Origin: Daucus carota subsp. sativus
Taxonomy: Eukaryota; Streptophyta; Magnoliopsida; Apiales; Apiaceae
Reading direction: 5' to 3'
Length of the DNA: 64,000 nt
Assembly (NCBI RefSeq): GCF_001625215.2
Contig: NC_030385.2
Coordinates: forward strand, 11,029,135 to 11,093,134
Made by a program: the position numbers and the translations under genes. Shown in pieces: positions 10,760 to 22,811 of the stretch (position 1 is its first letter; each line of letters opens with the position of its first letter). The notes beneath the pieces were generated by a model, which was not told where the DNA came from, did not search any database, and was given only the letters and a program-made list of their open reading frames with translations.

Positions 10760-13548
10760 ATGGCGGACACTGAGACATTTGCTTTTCAAGCCGAGATTAA
10801 TCAGCTTCTGAGCTTGATTATCAACACTTTTTACAGCAACAAGGAGATCTTTCTTCGTGAACTCATCAGTAACGCTTCTGATGTAAGTCTTCTAGTTACA
10901 TATTTCTTTTGCTTATACTTCTTATTTTCTTTGTTTCTTGTTGTATTAGATTGGTTGTTTTTTTTTAATTTAAATCGATTCTTAATATTATGTGGTTAGG
11001 TTGTTTTTCATTTGATTAGAATTAATATTCATGTGTTCTAGTACTCTTTGGAATTTTATTGTTTAATGTAATTCAACATTTTGCTTCGATATATTAAAGT
11101 TTGAATAATAATCTGGGTATTAAGATGTGTTAAAATTCAAATCTTAAGCTGGCTATTAAATGGCAAGGGTTCAACTCCATCTCACCCTCGAGAATTATTT
11201 GAGAATATATACTAAATTTGGATGCAGTGAGTCTTGTTGTTAAATATATAAATCACAGTATTGAATGCTTAATACATGGAGTGACGAGTTGACCTCCTTA
11301 CATCTACAGCTAATCTGTTTGAGTTGCTCTTACAAATTTTGGTAAACTAAAAAGTTGTTTGATTGAGATCCTCTTCACATACATTAATGAATGCTTGTAT
11401 TCAGTTGTGATGAGGTCACACTAGCATGAGCTCTATGGTACAAATTGTCGGACTTGGCCAATAATGTTTTGCTTCCGTGCAGGCTCTAGATAAAATTCGC
11501 TTTGAAAGCTTGACGGACAAGACAAAGCTCGATGCCCAGCCAGAGCTCTTTATCCACATCATTCCAGACAAGGCCAGCAATACCCTGACACTAATTGATA
11601 GTGGCATTGGCATGACCAAAGCTGGCGAGTGACAGTGTCTTATAGATTTATTAATGTTCATGTATATGTATCTGTTTGGCCTCACTCATTGTCTTATATT
11701 TTAATTTCAGATTTGGTAAACAATTTGGGTACCATTGCAAGGTCTGGTACTAAAGAATTCATGGAAGCTCTTGCTGCGGGTGCTGATGTTAGCATGATTG
11801 GACAGTTTGGTGTTGGTTTCTATTCTGCCTACCTTGTTGCTGAGAAGGTTATTGTAACCACTAAGCATAACGACGATGAACAGTATGTTTGGGAATCCCA
11901 AGCTGGTGGATCTTTCACCGTTACCAGAGATACTTCTGGAGAGGTTCTTGGAAGGGGTACAAAAATTGTTCTCCATCTTAAAGAGGACCAGCTAGAATAC
12001 CTTGAGGAGCGCAGGCTCAAGGATCTTGTGAAGAAGCATTCTGAGTTCATCAGCTACCCAATCTCTTTATGGATTGAGAAGACCACCGAAAAAGAAATTT
12101 CAGATGACGAGGATGAGGAAGAAAAGAAAGACGAGGAAGGCAAGGTAGAGGAAGTTGATGAAGAGAAGGAGAAGGAAGAAAAGAAAAAGAAGAAGATTAA
12201 AGAAGTGTCTCATGAGTGGTCCTTGGTTAACAAACAGAAGCCCATCTGGATGAGGAAGCCTGAGGAGATCACCAAGGAGGAGTATGCTGCCTTCTACAAG
12301 AGCCTTACTAATGACTGGGAGGAGCACTTGAACGTAAAGCACTTCTCTGTTGAAGGCCAGCTTGAATTTAAAGCTGTTCTATTTGTTCCTAAGAGGGCAC
12401 CCTTTGATCTCTTTGACACGAAGAAGAAGCAGAACAACATTAAGCTGTATGTCCGTCGTGTTTTCATCATGGACAACTGTGAGGATTTGATCCCAGAATA
12501 CCTGAGCTTCGTTAAGGGTATTGTTGATTCCGAGGATCTCCCCCTTAACATTTCTAGGGAGATGCTGCAGCAGAACAAAATTCTTAAGGTCATTCGCAAG
12601 AACTTGGTGAAGAAGTGCCTTGAACTCTTCTTTGAGATTGCAGAGAACAAAGAAGATTACAACAAATTCTATGAAGCTTTTTCAAAGAACCTTAAGCTTG
12701 GCATTCATGAAGATTCCCAGAACAAAACAAAGATTGCTGAGTTGCTCAGGTACCACTCTACTAAGAGTGGGGAGGAAATGACCAGCCTGAAGGACTATGT
12801 CACCAGGATGAAAGAGAACCAGAGTGAGATCTATTACATTACTGGGGAGAGCAAGAAGGCTGTTGAGAACTCTCCTTTCCTTGAGAGGTTGAAGAAGAAA
12901 GGTTATGAAGTGCTGTACATGGTTGATGCTATTGATGAGTACGCTGTGGGTCAGTTGAAGGAATTTGAGGGTAAGAAGTTAGTTTCTGCTACCAAAGAGG
13001 GGCTTAAACTCGAGGAGAGTGAAGATGAGAAAAAGAAAAAGGAGGAACTGAAGGAGAAGTTTGAGGGACTCTGCAAGGTTGTTAAAGATGTTTTGGGGGA
13101 CAGAGTTGAGAAGGTTATCGTTTCTGATCGTGTAGTGGATTCACCTTGTTGCTTAGTTACTGGTGAGTATGGCTGGACTGCTAACATGGAGAGGATCATG
13201 AAGGCCCAGGCTTTGAGGGATTCAAGCATGGGTGGTTATATGTCAAGCAAAAAGACAATGGAAATTAACCCTGAGAATGCTATAATGGAGGAGCTCAGAA
13301 AGAGGGCTGATGCTGACAAGAACGACAAGTCTGTTAAAGACTTGGTTCTCTTGCTCTTTGAGACAGCTCTCCTTACCTCTGGATTCAGCCTTGAGGAGCC
13401 CAACACCTTTGGCAACAGGATCCACAGAATGTTGAAGCTTGGTTTGAGCATTGATGATGATGATGAAGTGGTCGAGGCTGAAGACATGCCTTCACTGGAA
13501 GAAGCTGATGCTGACGCAGAGGGCAGCAAGATGGAAGAAGTGGATTAA
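10760..13548 (+). CDS. HSP90: Cytosolic HSP90, copy 2 (complete)
   Basis: Complete three-exon gene: 10760-10882, 11483-11624, 11711-13548, giving 700 aa, the usual cytosolic HSP90 length. It starts [10 protein letters not shown]. ATPase residues are visible: [11 protein letters not shown] (E34, N38), DSGIG (80-84) and GQFGVGF (about 120). A charged linker begins near residue 221, the NISREML loop of the middle domain is present, and MEEVD ends the protein. Intron 1 is 600 bp with GT-AG. Intron 2 is only 86 bp and appears to use a GC donor (GCTG|GCGAGT); the nearby GT at 11629 would break the frame. A TATA box and a heat-shock-like element lie just upstream. It is a tandem duplicate of the gene at the left edge, offset by 11,650 bp. 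Confidence 0.97.
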
Positions 13549-14700
13549 ATGTTCTCTTCTAGTGCATGCTAATCCAGTATCGCTTCTACTTTCTTTTTTA
13601 ATATTATAGCCTTCTAAGTTTTAGGTTGTTTTTGAGACTCGGAGGAATTTAGAATGTTGGGAAGAACATGATATTTTTGGAATCCCGAGACTTGTGATAG
13701 TTGGTTCTTTAAGTCCTTATGCTCTGGCTATTCAGTTCCAAGATTGCCTAAATTGTTTTGTTTTATGGAAATATCTAATGCGTTTGGCCAGGGCCATATA
13801 TAATCTCTTTTGTTCAAAGCTCAAGTAATTTCAATAGTTTATACTTGTGTGTTTTTGTGAATACTTGACAAATTTCACCATTGCTAACAAAAATCTGCAA
13901 TAGAATAAGCGACAATTGAGGGACTTGTGCTTTGACCTTCACTTTCACGGGCGATGACAAATTCCTCTAGCCTGATGATCAGAATCACTCATATGTTGTG
14001 TTTGGTTGGGGTGAATGATTCCGGAAGGAATGGAATGAAAAATGAACTATCTTATGGACAATTTTTAAGAAAATTCATTCCTTCCTCCATTCCATTCCTT
14101 ACCTCACGGGCTAGATATCACACCTTCAATTTGAGATAGAATGCTTCATTCTCTTCCATCCTCAATTTCTTCTCAAATCTCATCATAGCAATTTTGCACT
14201 TCCTCAAATTTTTTTCAAAACTTTCTTACTATCTCTATTAGCTTCAAGTATTTTTACTCATTCCATTCCATTCTCTCCAACCAAACACAACATTATGGAC
14301 ATTCCTTAGCAATTGCATGACAGAGTGGCGTGCTCCTGTATCATCATTTTCTCCTTCAATGCTTTCTTTTATATGTGCCTAGTTGTTGCTCAGTATAGAA
14401 GATGTCTGATGTTTTGGATTCTGGGTTGTAAGCATTAGTCTCAGCTTGTTAGTTGTGACTGCTTACTTATTGCAATGTCACAGGATCAAGTTAAAGGCTC
14501 TTCTCTAGAAGTTGACATGTATATATTTACTAAAAACCTTAATGTTTAAAATTGGGTAAAGTGCATCAAAATGTTAGAGTCTCTTTTTCTTCCAAAATAT
14601 GTATTCCAAATGACTAACTACTATTTTAGCCCTCCTGTAAAAATTAAAATATGTATTCCAAATGAGCAAATACTCGTTTACCCCTCAGTCCTGTCTACTT
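13549..14700. other. HSP90 copy 2 3' UTR and flank with a MITE
   Basis: Non-coding. It matches the flank of copy 1 in patches on both sides of the MITE at 13993-14293, which has no counterpart in copy 1. Similarity fades near 14700. Confidence 0.65.
13993..14293. mobile_element. MITE with TGTTGTGTTTGGTTGG ends
   Basis: A nearly perfect inverted end of about 17 bp (atgttgtgtttggttgg, and its complement at 14277-14293), with internal ggaatggaatg and cattccattcc motifs also in inverted arrangement. About 300 bp. No clear target duplication, so the superfamily (Harbinger or hAT) stays open. Confidence 0.7.
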
Positions 14701-15340
14701 CTGAAAAAATTAAAATAATAATGATAAATTTCTTGTTATTTACAAAATCATGTTAAAATATGTGATTTTATATTGTAGATGATTTATGATTTATTAAAAA
14801 TATAATAATAAATTTAAATTTATAAATTATTTATTTTATAATAAAATTAAAAAAACAAGTAAGTTGTTCATGTTACATCCTTAAATTAAATTTTGATTTA
14901 TTTTTAATTTTAAATCATTTTTTTGAAATTTTGTGTTTGATGATCTTATATTCTTTGTATATATGTCAAAAATCAAGAGTTATTCGGGAGAAGATAACAG
15001 TTTCATAAGATCAAAGCCGTCAATAATCCAGGATCTAGGGGAAACGATAAAAATTTTATGAAATCTGTAGTCTTTATGTATATTTCATATCTGTTATAAT
15101 TTTCAACTTATCTGGTTTTTCATGATCAAAATTTGATTATAATTTATATTTAAAAATATCAGAATTTTAAAATAATGTGAAATTTAAGAATGCAGATAAT
15201 CTTAATAATAAAATTTTGTAATTGTTTTCTTTTCTACCGGTGTATATTCAATTTATGATCAAGTGAATATGATAACAAGAGTATATGATCAAAAGGCAAA
15301 AAATTGGGAGAGGACGAAGACACAAGTTAGTGTTGTCTTG
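14701..15340. other. AT-rich gene-free spacer
   Basis: AT-rich sequence between the HSP90 flank and the F-box promoter. I see nothing else in it. Confidence 0.5.
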
Positions 15341-15354
15341 GGAGCAGCTGAGTG

Positions 15355-15362
15355 TATATAAA
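15355..15362 (+). promoter_or_regulatory. TATA box of the F-box gene
   Basis: TATATAAA, followed about 60 bp later by a consensus splice donor (aag|gtaagt, 15423). An untranslated first exon therefore probably begins near 15385. Confidence 0.6.
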
Positions 15363-15422
15363 CTAGGGCACCATTTCAATCCTCAGCTACAAGTTCAGTG
15401 GGATTTTATCACACAGAGTAAG

Positions 15423-15774
15423 GTAAGTTTATTTACACCCTCTCTCTTAGTCTCTTTCCTATACGACTATTACGGTTGTGTACATTGTTGCAGTAGCTGT
15501 AGAGTAGACTATGCTTTCTATTATCAACTCAAATTCACCATCACTAATTACTATTCCCTCCGTCTCAAATTGTACGAGCCACTTTTAACTAGTACGGTTT
15601 ATAAAAAATGAATGTTCACCTTAATCTTAACCACGTTAAAAGAGGTACTGAGTATCAAAGTTTACGAATGTGTAGTTATAAAGTGGTTTATATAAAATGG
15701 TACGGATAGAGTAGTATTTAATAGTATGATCTATTATAATGCTCACTCACACTAATTACTCTCATTTCTTACAG
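15423..15774 (+). other. Probable 5' UTR intron of the F-box gene
   Basis: Donor aag|gtaagttt at 15423 and acceptor ttcttacag| at 15774 bracket 352 bp. The next exon opens ttaaaccctagac and reaches the ATG at 15796. The intron contains a Stowaway MITE. Confidence 0.55.
15554..15712. mobile_element. Short Stowaway MITE in the 5' UTR intron
   Basis: It begins TTCCCTCCGTCTC and ends ggtacggatagag, a worn Stowaway inverted repeat with TA on the left side. About 160 bp, a different subfamily from 10329-10578. Confidence 0.55.
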
Positions 15775-15795
15775 TTAAACCCTAGACTTGCTACA

Positions 15796-16944
15796 ATGTC
15801 ACTTCCTTGTGAAATGTTGGATGAAATACTCATTCGCCTTCCTGTCAAGGATCTTCTCCGCGCCAGATGTGTGTCGAAAGGATGGTGCTCTCTCATCGAT
15901 AGCACTCCCTTTGTTAAAAGACATCTTAGTGCAAATGCTGGTGCTGGAAGTCTCCTTATTAGGGGCTCTGCTGGAATTGGAAACTTCTACCTGGCGAGTT
16001 TCAATGCTGCTCAGGATGAGGCGACTGCTCTTGAAATTAATGATCCGCTCAAGACGCTTCTTGTGGGTGCTCGTATTCAGGGGGCTGCCAATGGTTTAGT
16101 TTGTGTGTCCAAGAATAACATAAATCAGCTTTTCCTTATTAATCCAGCAACCAACAAGTCGAGAATGATACCTAGCGCGCCACAGGAGTTTCCGCGTTCT
16201 TTCTATTATAATGAGTCTTCTGTATGTGGCTTTGGATATGATCATATTAATGATGATTACAAGGTCGTCAAGATTGCAGATTGTTTTATTCAGTTTCGTG
16301 GCATTATGGCCATTGTCTACAGCCTTAAAACCAATTCTTGGAAACAGATTCATAATGTTCCTAGTAACACTCGGTTCACAAGAGATTCGGGAGCATTTGC
16401 AGATGGAGCTCTGTATTGGTTGGGCATCAACAAGCCGGTGGATATCAATGACACATGTTGCAAAGATTTTCTTGTTGTTTTTGATCTCGGGCTTGATCAG
16501 TTTAAAGAGATCCTTATTCCAGCTATGAAGGGCCCTGTTATCAGTTTTAGTACCAGATGTGTTGATTCTGATGGAAGATCACTTTGTATTATTGATTCAT
16601 ACCCTGATTGTCATACAGATCTGTGGCTTATGAATAATTCTGGGGCGGAAATTCCTTGGTCTAAACTATTGTCAGTGGAGAATCACCGCACTCAACCTTT
16701 TAGATTTTTCCGACCAGTTTACTTTTCCAGGAGTGGTGAAAGTGTGCTCTTAGAGGTGGACAACTCGAAACTTGTCTGGTATGACCTTGGAAAGAAAGCT
16801 GTCAAGAATTTTCTGATTCGTGGGATTCCGAATAAGTTTAGTTCACATGTCTACACTGAGAGTCTCGTGAAGCTCACTGAGGACAAGCTGCTGCAGAAGC
16901 CCTCACAAGACAAACCAGAGATAAAACAACAAAAGAGGAGGTAA
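15796..16944 (+). CDS. F-box protein with F-box-associated (FBA) domain
   Basis: Intronless coding region of 382 aa. An F-box occupies about residues 2-45 (LPCEMLDEILIRLPVKDLLRARCVSKGW...), which binds SKP1 in an SCF ubiquitin ligase. A C-terminal FBA_1-type beta-propeller-like region follows, with family signatures ANGLVCV, LINPATNKSR, GFGYD-x5-DYKVVK, VYSLKTNSWK and GALYWLG. These are the marks of the CPR1/CPR30-like family; the substrate cannot be read from sequence. I chose the ATG at 15796 because it stands directly before the F-box and follows the predicted leader intron. An in-frame ATG at 15739 lies inside that intron. The lysine-rich tail (KPEIKQQKRR) is unusual but could be real. 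The gene is convergent with the FPPS gene. Confidence 0.92.
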   Translation: MSLPCEMLDEILIRLPVKDLLRARCVSKGWCSLIDSTPFVKRHLSANAGAGSLLIRGSAGIGNFYLASFNAAQDEATALEINDPLKTLLVGARIQGAANGLVCVSKNNINQLFLINPATNKSRMIPSAPQEFPRSFYYNESSVCGFGYDHINDDYKVVKIADCFIQFRGIMAIVYSLKTNSWKQIHNVPSNTRFTRDSGAFADGALYWLGINKPVDINDTCCKDFLVVFDLGLDQFKEILIPAMKGPVISFSTRCVDSDGRSLCIIDSYPDCHTDLWLMNNSGAEIPWSKLLSVENHRTQPFRFFRPVYFSRSGESVLLEVDNSKLVWYDLGKKAVKNFLIRGIPNKFSSHVYTESLVKLTEDKLLQKPSQDKPEIKQQKRR

Positions 16945-19334
16945 AATTTGTTCTGCCATTTCTGTGGTTTAAAGTAGTGCTTCTCTGGCAATCATCGTGT
17001 TGTTAGTAGTTTTAGACTTTAGTCATTTATAAATCACAACGGCAAGGACATCAATTTGACATTATTTTATCTGCTGTACATTGTAGTGTACGCTTCATGA
17101 ATCCAATACTTGATAAGAGTTAACAAACACAGTCTTGTATATATATTGTAGTATGCTTTTAGTTTTTCCATTGGTTTGGTGGTTCACTACTGTGGCTGAG
17201 ACTTTTTTTTCTAGTCCATTTTAGGTGCCCTACTTTGGGTATATGTGAGTTCTTGCTCTCTTTCTTTCATGTGTTGTAATTTGGTGTAAAGACATATGTA
17301 GAGCCATCTTTTCTAGGCAATATCACCTTTGTGTCCTCTAATGGAGCCTGCTGTAAATTTTTGTAGTTTCCCAATTTTAATCACTTTGAAGCATACACTT
17401 GAAATGAGATTATCATTTACATGGTATGGTACTATTAGTTCATATCACTGTCATTGTAATGGTACTGCATTTTACTTTTTAATCAAGCTGTCTATGGAGT
17501 TATGGAAGTAATTGATGTTATCTGTGCCGCTTCCTTAGTTCCTTTTAACAGAATTAGGTTTTATTTACTGTTAGATTTTGTATAGTTCTTGAAATCATAT
17601 TTCTTTAGTCAGTAAATGTTGTCTGCTCCTTATAAGTCAGACACTTACATTATGTTGGGTACTTTGAAAGCTCCATCCCTAGTTATACTTGCTTCCTACA
17701 TCCAAACTTTTAGAGGCAACAATGCTTCCCTACTCTGTACTAAAAGCAAGAAGAGAAGTTGTTAAGTATTTCTGTTCTTTATTTTTGAATTGTCTAGAAA
17801 TTGGGTAATATGAAAATGCATATTAATTGGCATAATTTGTGTCATATTATTCTCTTGTTGAACTAGTATTATACAATATTGATGCATATTTATTATTATA
17901 AAGGGAGTATTATTGTCTAGACCATGCTAATCACACAGCATTCTCCCTCTTTTCTTGTTGTCGTTTTGGTTACTGACTTGAGTGTATCTTTTGATTAATT
18001 GTGGTTGTTGAATAATTTGTTTTGGAGCTAAAGCCAAAACTACTTTCTTACCAACTGTTGACTGTATCTGTTGCAGAGATGATTTCCTTTCCAAGGGATT
18101 CAAACTGAGGCTGTAAGATCTTGTAGGAACAAATATGGATGAGTAGGATGACAAGGTAGAACCTTTTCCGAATCAAATTTTGTTGTCAGTAGGTTTTATA
18201 CCATCTTTGTTGTTGTTATTATTATTATTCTTGTTGTTGTTGAAATTTTGAGTCTTCGTTTCCTCTGCACTGACCATTTTACATTTATGCACTTATGTAG
18301 GTTCTGAACCAGTAAAAGTTTGTCATTAGTCGATAATCATTATAATGAGCTATCCGACTTAATCAGATTGTATTGGAACAGTGAACATGTTTGGATGTAA
18401 AATGTTATGAATCGAAATAACTTGTATAATAACTTTGAATTTCTTACTTGACAAAGATGGTTTGTGCTGCAGGAATGCACTAGATGGAAGGGAAGTAGAG
18501 CTCTATATCGTGTTTGGAACAACTGAGAGTTCACCTGAGCGATGCATATGTTAATGTTTTTGTCAGTGTTTATTGCCCCCTCCCCTTTTGTAACTTGAGT
18601 TGTTGGCAAGTGTTTATGTGTTACAAGTACACTGTGAGTTTGAGAATGGAATGCAACTGGCAGTATGATGATTAAGATCTCGTCTGTTATTTTTACTAGC
18701 TTGTTTAAATATAACAATTGATGTCTTCATGATATATATGCTGAATTGGGTAAAGAGCTTATTTGTTTAATTAGGAAGAGGTATTTGTGTGTTGCCCTAA
18801 TTTCGTTATGTAGCAGGGACATGCTATATAATTCAGTGAGTGCAGTAAGAAGGCATAGTATGTACATAAGTATCTGCTAATGCCAAGTGTAACTTGTGAA
18901 GTAGGTACCAAAACAATTATCGAAACACATAAAATAAGCACTTCTTTTAAGTTAAGCCAAACGACCACATAATTGGTGTTGCTTCAGGTTTGTCCATCCA
19001 TATTTATAATGACGCTTTTAGAGTTGCTCTTATCTGCTCTAAATATTGTATCAGTTGTCTGAGCATAATTACCATATGTGAGAAGAAGCCAAAACCGAGG
19101 GATTGCAGTAATGTAAATACCAAATGTGTCCAAGCAAAATAATCTAGTCTAGTTGTAAAAGTTAAATAACAGGAAAAACAAATGTATTGTTACAATACAT
19201 CTTGACTTGCAATACACTGAAAAAGACGACAACTGATATAAATATGGGATGCCCATAACAATGACAATAGAAAGCATCACAACACAGGGACTTCTGACAC
19301 TATTGATCTGACCGGGTGGCTACGAGACCATCTC
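16945..19334. other. F-box 3' UTR and convergent intergenic region
   Basis: No coding region recognised. Exon-like pieces bordered by good splice signals (ctgttgcag| near 18076, ctgcag| near 18474) could be spliced 3' UTR of the F-box transcript. Short tgttgtt/attatt microsatellites occur near 18210-18240. The 3' UTR of the oppositely directed FPPS gene must occupy the right end. Confidence 0.45.
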
Positions 19335-22300
19335 TTATTTTTGCCTCTTGTATATCTTTCCCAAAAATGATTTTAACACTGCTTGCACAGATGTGTTTGG
19401 ATGAGCTTCAATGAAGTTGATCAACTTTTCATAGCTTTTGCTCTCATACTCTGCGAATACATCCTACAAAGACAAACAAGAAAACGATGCATTCAGTTTT
19501 CAGTAACTGGGAACTCGAAGCTACCAGACTTTGTTTGACACTCCACAGATTGCAATGTAAAGAATTAACTAGAAACAATCTTGTAAATACCTCAAGCTTG
19601 AGAGTATTGTATAGCTCTTTCACTTTAGCTACAGAGGCTGGATCCTCCTTTCCATAGTTTTCCTGTTTTAAAAAGAATCAATAAGATCCATCACGGGGTT
19701 AGAAATGTTAAGAGTAGAGGACTACAAATAGGATGTTCCTTTGAACTTACATATAGAAACTTCTTCTGTTCCTCATTAGAAAGTTCAAGTGCTTTTACAA
19801 CCAACCAGGAGCACTTGAAATCTTCGATATCTGTTCCAATCTGTCAAATGGACAGAAACATTGATATCCATTAATCTAAGATGACCGATACAGACAAATG
19901 ATCAAATATGTTAGTGGTAGTAGCAAAAAGTCAAGAGAGTTTTACCTTCCCAATTACCTCTGGTGCACCAAAGCAATCCAGGTAATCGTCCTGAAAGATA
20001 AGAGAATTGATCAAATAGCACACATTGACACAAGCAACATAATTAAGCTCTGTTAAATTCTTATTATTAGTGACAAACAAGACTGCACCTACTCTCCATG
20101 TGCCGATGCATGCACATATTTTATGTTCTTTGGGGGTTGGGGGGGGAGGGGGGGGGGGGGTGCTAGGTAATGAATCATGTATATATAAATATAAGATATA
20201 CGCAAGTTGAGGCAAATTTCCGAGTGACTGGAGCACAATTTAAAATAAAGTTAGGTTGTCTCTTAAGATTATATAAAGTTCTTTAAAACTGAACAACAAA
20301 GGTACATGGAGCATTAAGACTTACCTGCACTTGAAAATACGTTCCCATTTCAATAAGTATGTCCTTCACATTAGTATGTTTCTCAAGATCTTCACCAGCC
20401 ATAAGAAGCGCGCAGGCCACCTGCATAAGACATACAACCAATTTGATGAGCAAAACAATAACAAACATGGGGCCATGTAATTACTTAAATTAACAGCAAG
20501 CTTCAAAAAAAATTTGAAGGGGGCTGTTAATTTTCACAAATTAGATACTACTTAAAATGGGCAATATAAAAGGCAAAACAGGCGTAATGTCGGCAAGTGA
20601 TGTGTAAAAGGGGATTCTAAACAGAAATACAAGAGAAGATATTTATATAGAACAAGAACTTACTGGAAGATAAAATGAGTAGTAAGCTGTTTTGTACTGC
20701 ACAATCCGGCGGTGACTGCACAAGAACACCAATCTTATACTTAATAAAGTGAAAAAAGAAGAAATGTTTTAATGTAAAAAATAAAAGAAATCCAGCACTT
20801 ACATAGGCAATGAATACTTAGACAAGTCTTTCTCTCCTACAAGGGTGGTGATCAGATCTATCATCTGTCCACAAGCTGTCTGGAACTCCACCTGCTCATG
20901 ATATATATATAATCACTTAAATTAATTAAACCTTAGCTATAGCCTGTGTATAATAACACTATAGAACTTCGATATTGAAAATTTACTTATTTGCTACAAT
21001 ATAAATGTAAAATGGCATTAAAAAACACTTTGTCTGACACTTGCAGCTCTAAGCATTTCTCTAGATTACTTTTCCAACAAGAACTTTGTTTAATATTCAC
21101 TATTAATATTGCATTATCAAACTGTTGCATTAGCTTTGGGTAAAAATTTGTAGTGTTTATAGCATGTGAAAATTTTAAATTCTTTTTATCAAACAAACCC
21201 CCGTGTTGATTAGTAAATCCTTATATAGTGATCATTTATGCAGGAATTCTCACCTCATTAAATAGATCCAACAGGTCCACATAGTAAGGTTTTTGCCGAA
21301 AATGTTTCTTTAGAATCCTTGGGATATGGTTGCGAAGCAAAATGCCATCATTGACAGCAATCATACCAACCTACCACACACAAAAGAGACTGATCAGTCA
21401 AGGAATTAGAGCGCTGCAGTTACATGCTTAACAATCAGATTGAACATCTACTAATAAACTCATACCTTGGGCACTCTGAACCAACAAGGTTGACCTCTGC
21501 GTGTGTGCGAGCCATCCATAATGTCATCAAGCACAAGAAAGTAAGCTTGAAGCTGCCATTTTTAGTCAATTAAAAAACACGAAACCAACGTTAAATTACA
21601 ATTATACCATGACAAGAAGTAGATGTTTGACCATCGACTGGTACACCCAGAGAGCTTACCCATTCAATACACCAACCAAGTGCGCTTGAAAGGAAAATTT
21701 CGTCATCATCAAGTTCTTGTCCTTTCAACAGTTTGTAGCTGTCAATAACAGAAAGCCCCCGATTCAGCTTCCCTGTGAACAAAACAATTTAGCATAGAGC
21801 GTGAGATGAAAATTCAGACTCCAAAACAATCTATTCAAGTCCAAGTTTGCTCCCCATTCGCAAAAAATCCAGTTGCAGAAGAATCAGGCGACTAGATCCG
21901 AATCCAATTCTGACCAAAAATACATAAATTATTATCGTAATTACTATCCTCCTACCTCCAGGCACATTGTAGTCTAGCATCTGCAATGGAAAGGATACAC
22001 AGTCATATAAAAAATCGAAAAAGAGAATAGGACAGAATTCACAGAACACATCTCAAAATGCTGAACACAAACAAACAAGCCAACATGTAAATTTGTATCC
22101 AAAGGAACAAAAAACCGCAGCATTTGTGGAGTATAAAGTTAGCAAGTAGTGTCCTAAATCATCGCCAGATTCAAATCAGACTTAAAACCAGAACCCAACA
22201 GGGCATGGCGAGATCCAATAATTCAACATTGCATACCATCTTCAGTAATGTAAATTTACAGCACACTAAAATCATCTAAGAATTAGACAAGCAAAAGAGT

Positions 22301-22511
22301 TGTAGTTGATGAGAATCCAACAGCAAAAAGTGAGGAAAGAATGAGTGATATTTGGATGCGTGTAGGAAATGCATGAAGGAAGAGAAGATATGCATACCCT
22401 TTCGACCCAGAGGCGAGAATCATCGGTGAATTCGAAGGCAGGGTCGCTCAGCAATTCGGATTTGAGAACAGAGTAGACCTCCAGAAACTTGGCCTTGAGA
22501 TCGCCGCCCAT
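19335..22511 (-). CDS. FPS: Farnesyl diphosphate synthase
   Basis: Condenses IPP with DMAPP and then GPP to make FPP, the precursor of sterols, sesquiterpenes, triterpenes and prenyl groups; normally cytosolic. Twelve exons on the minus strand: 22511-22398, 21980-21956, 21772-21660, 21552-21466, 21370-21254, 20891-20803, 20715-20664, 20420-20325, 19990-19946, 19840-19751, 19662-19591, 19463-19335. The 1029-bp CDS gives 342 aa, the standard plant length. Both aspartate-rich motifs are intact: DDIMD at 93-97 and DDYLD at 232-236, with GQMIDLITT between them. The aromatic pair Y88-F89 just before the first motif is the chain-length setting expected for a C15 product. It starts [16 protein letters not shown], with no transit peptide, and ends KIYKRQK. 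A TATA box lies at 22633-22640. All introns are GT-AG. Confidence 0.97.
20131..20161. repeat. G-rich homopolymer tract in an FPPS intron
   Basis: A run of nearly pure G on the plus strand (C on the transcribed sense strand) in the intron between exons 8 and 9. It has several G runs of five or more and could form a G-quadruplex. It may also be a sequencing-sensitive site. Confidence 0.8.
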
Positions 22512-22632
22512 TGTGATTGTGTGATTGAGAATATGAAGACTGTGTTTATGTATAAATATATGATGATAATATAATATAGGAGGAGGAGGAGGAGGACAGG
22601 GGATGGCGAGGAAGAGTGGACGTGTGTGTAAG

Positions 22633-22640
22633 TATTTATA
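22633..22640 (-). promoter_or_regulatory. TATA box of the FPPS gene
   Basis: On the minus strand the sequence reads ctataaatac, about 120 bp upstream of the FPPS ATG. This is correctly spaced for a leader of roughly 90 nt. Confidence 0.6.
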
Positions 22641-22811
22641 GCAGGACAAGAACGCCAACAACAACACAAACAACTAACAGCGGAGTCATAACTTTTAGTT
22701 CAGAGGATGCTAGATGAGAGCTCGTAGGGCTGTGATTCGGCTGCCCGACCGGTTTCAAGCCGGGCGTAATTCGACCCCAGATCAATCGAGTCGGTCAATT
22801 TAATTTAGAGT

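Noticed and set aside
15285..15611. 108-codon open frame before the F-box gene
   Set aside because: It overlaps the TATA box, predicted leader and a Stowaway in the 5' UTR intron; composition not protein-like.
15739..15795. Upstream in-frame ATG extending the F-box protein by 19 residues
   Set aside because: It falls inside the predicted 5' UTR intron and precedes the conserved F-box start; the ATG at 15796 fits better.
18060..18160. Separate small gene downstream of the F-box gene
   Set aside because: Splice-like signals exist, but no open frame of meaningful length or conservation; better explained as 3' UTR.
22272..22673. Frame running from the FPPS leader through exon 1 into intron 1
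   Set aside because: Only exon 1 (22511-22398) is coding; the rest is leader and intron read-through.
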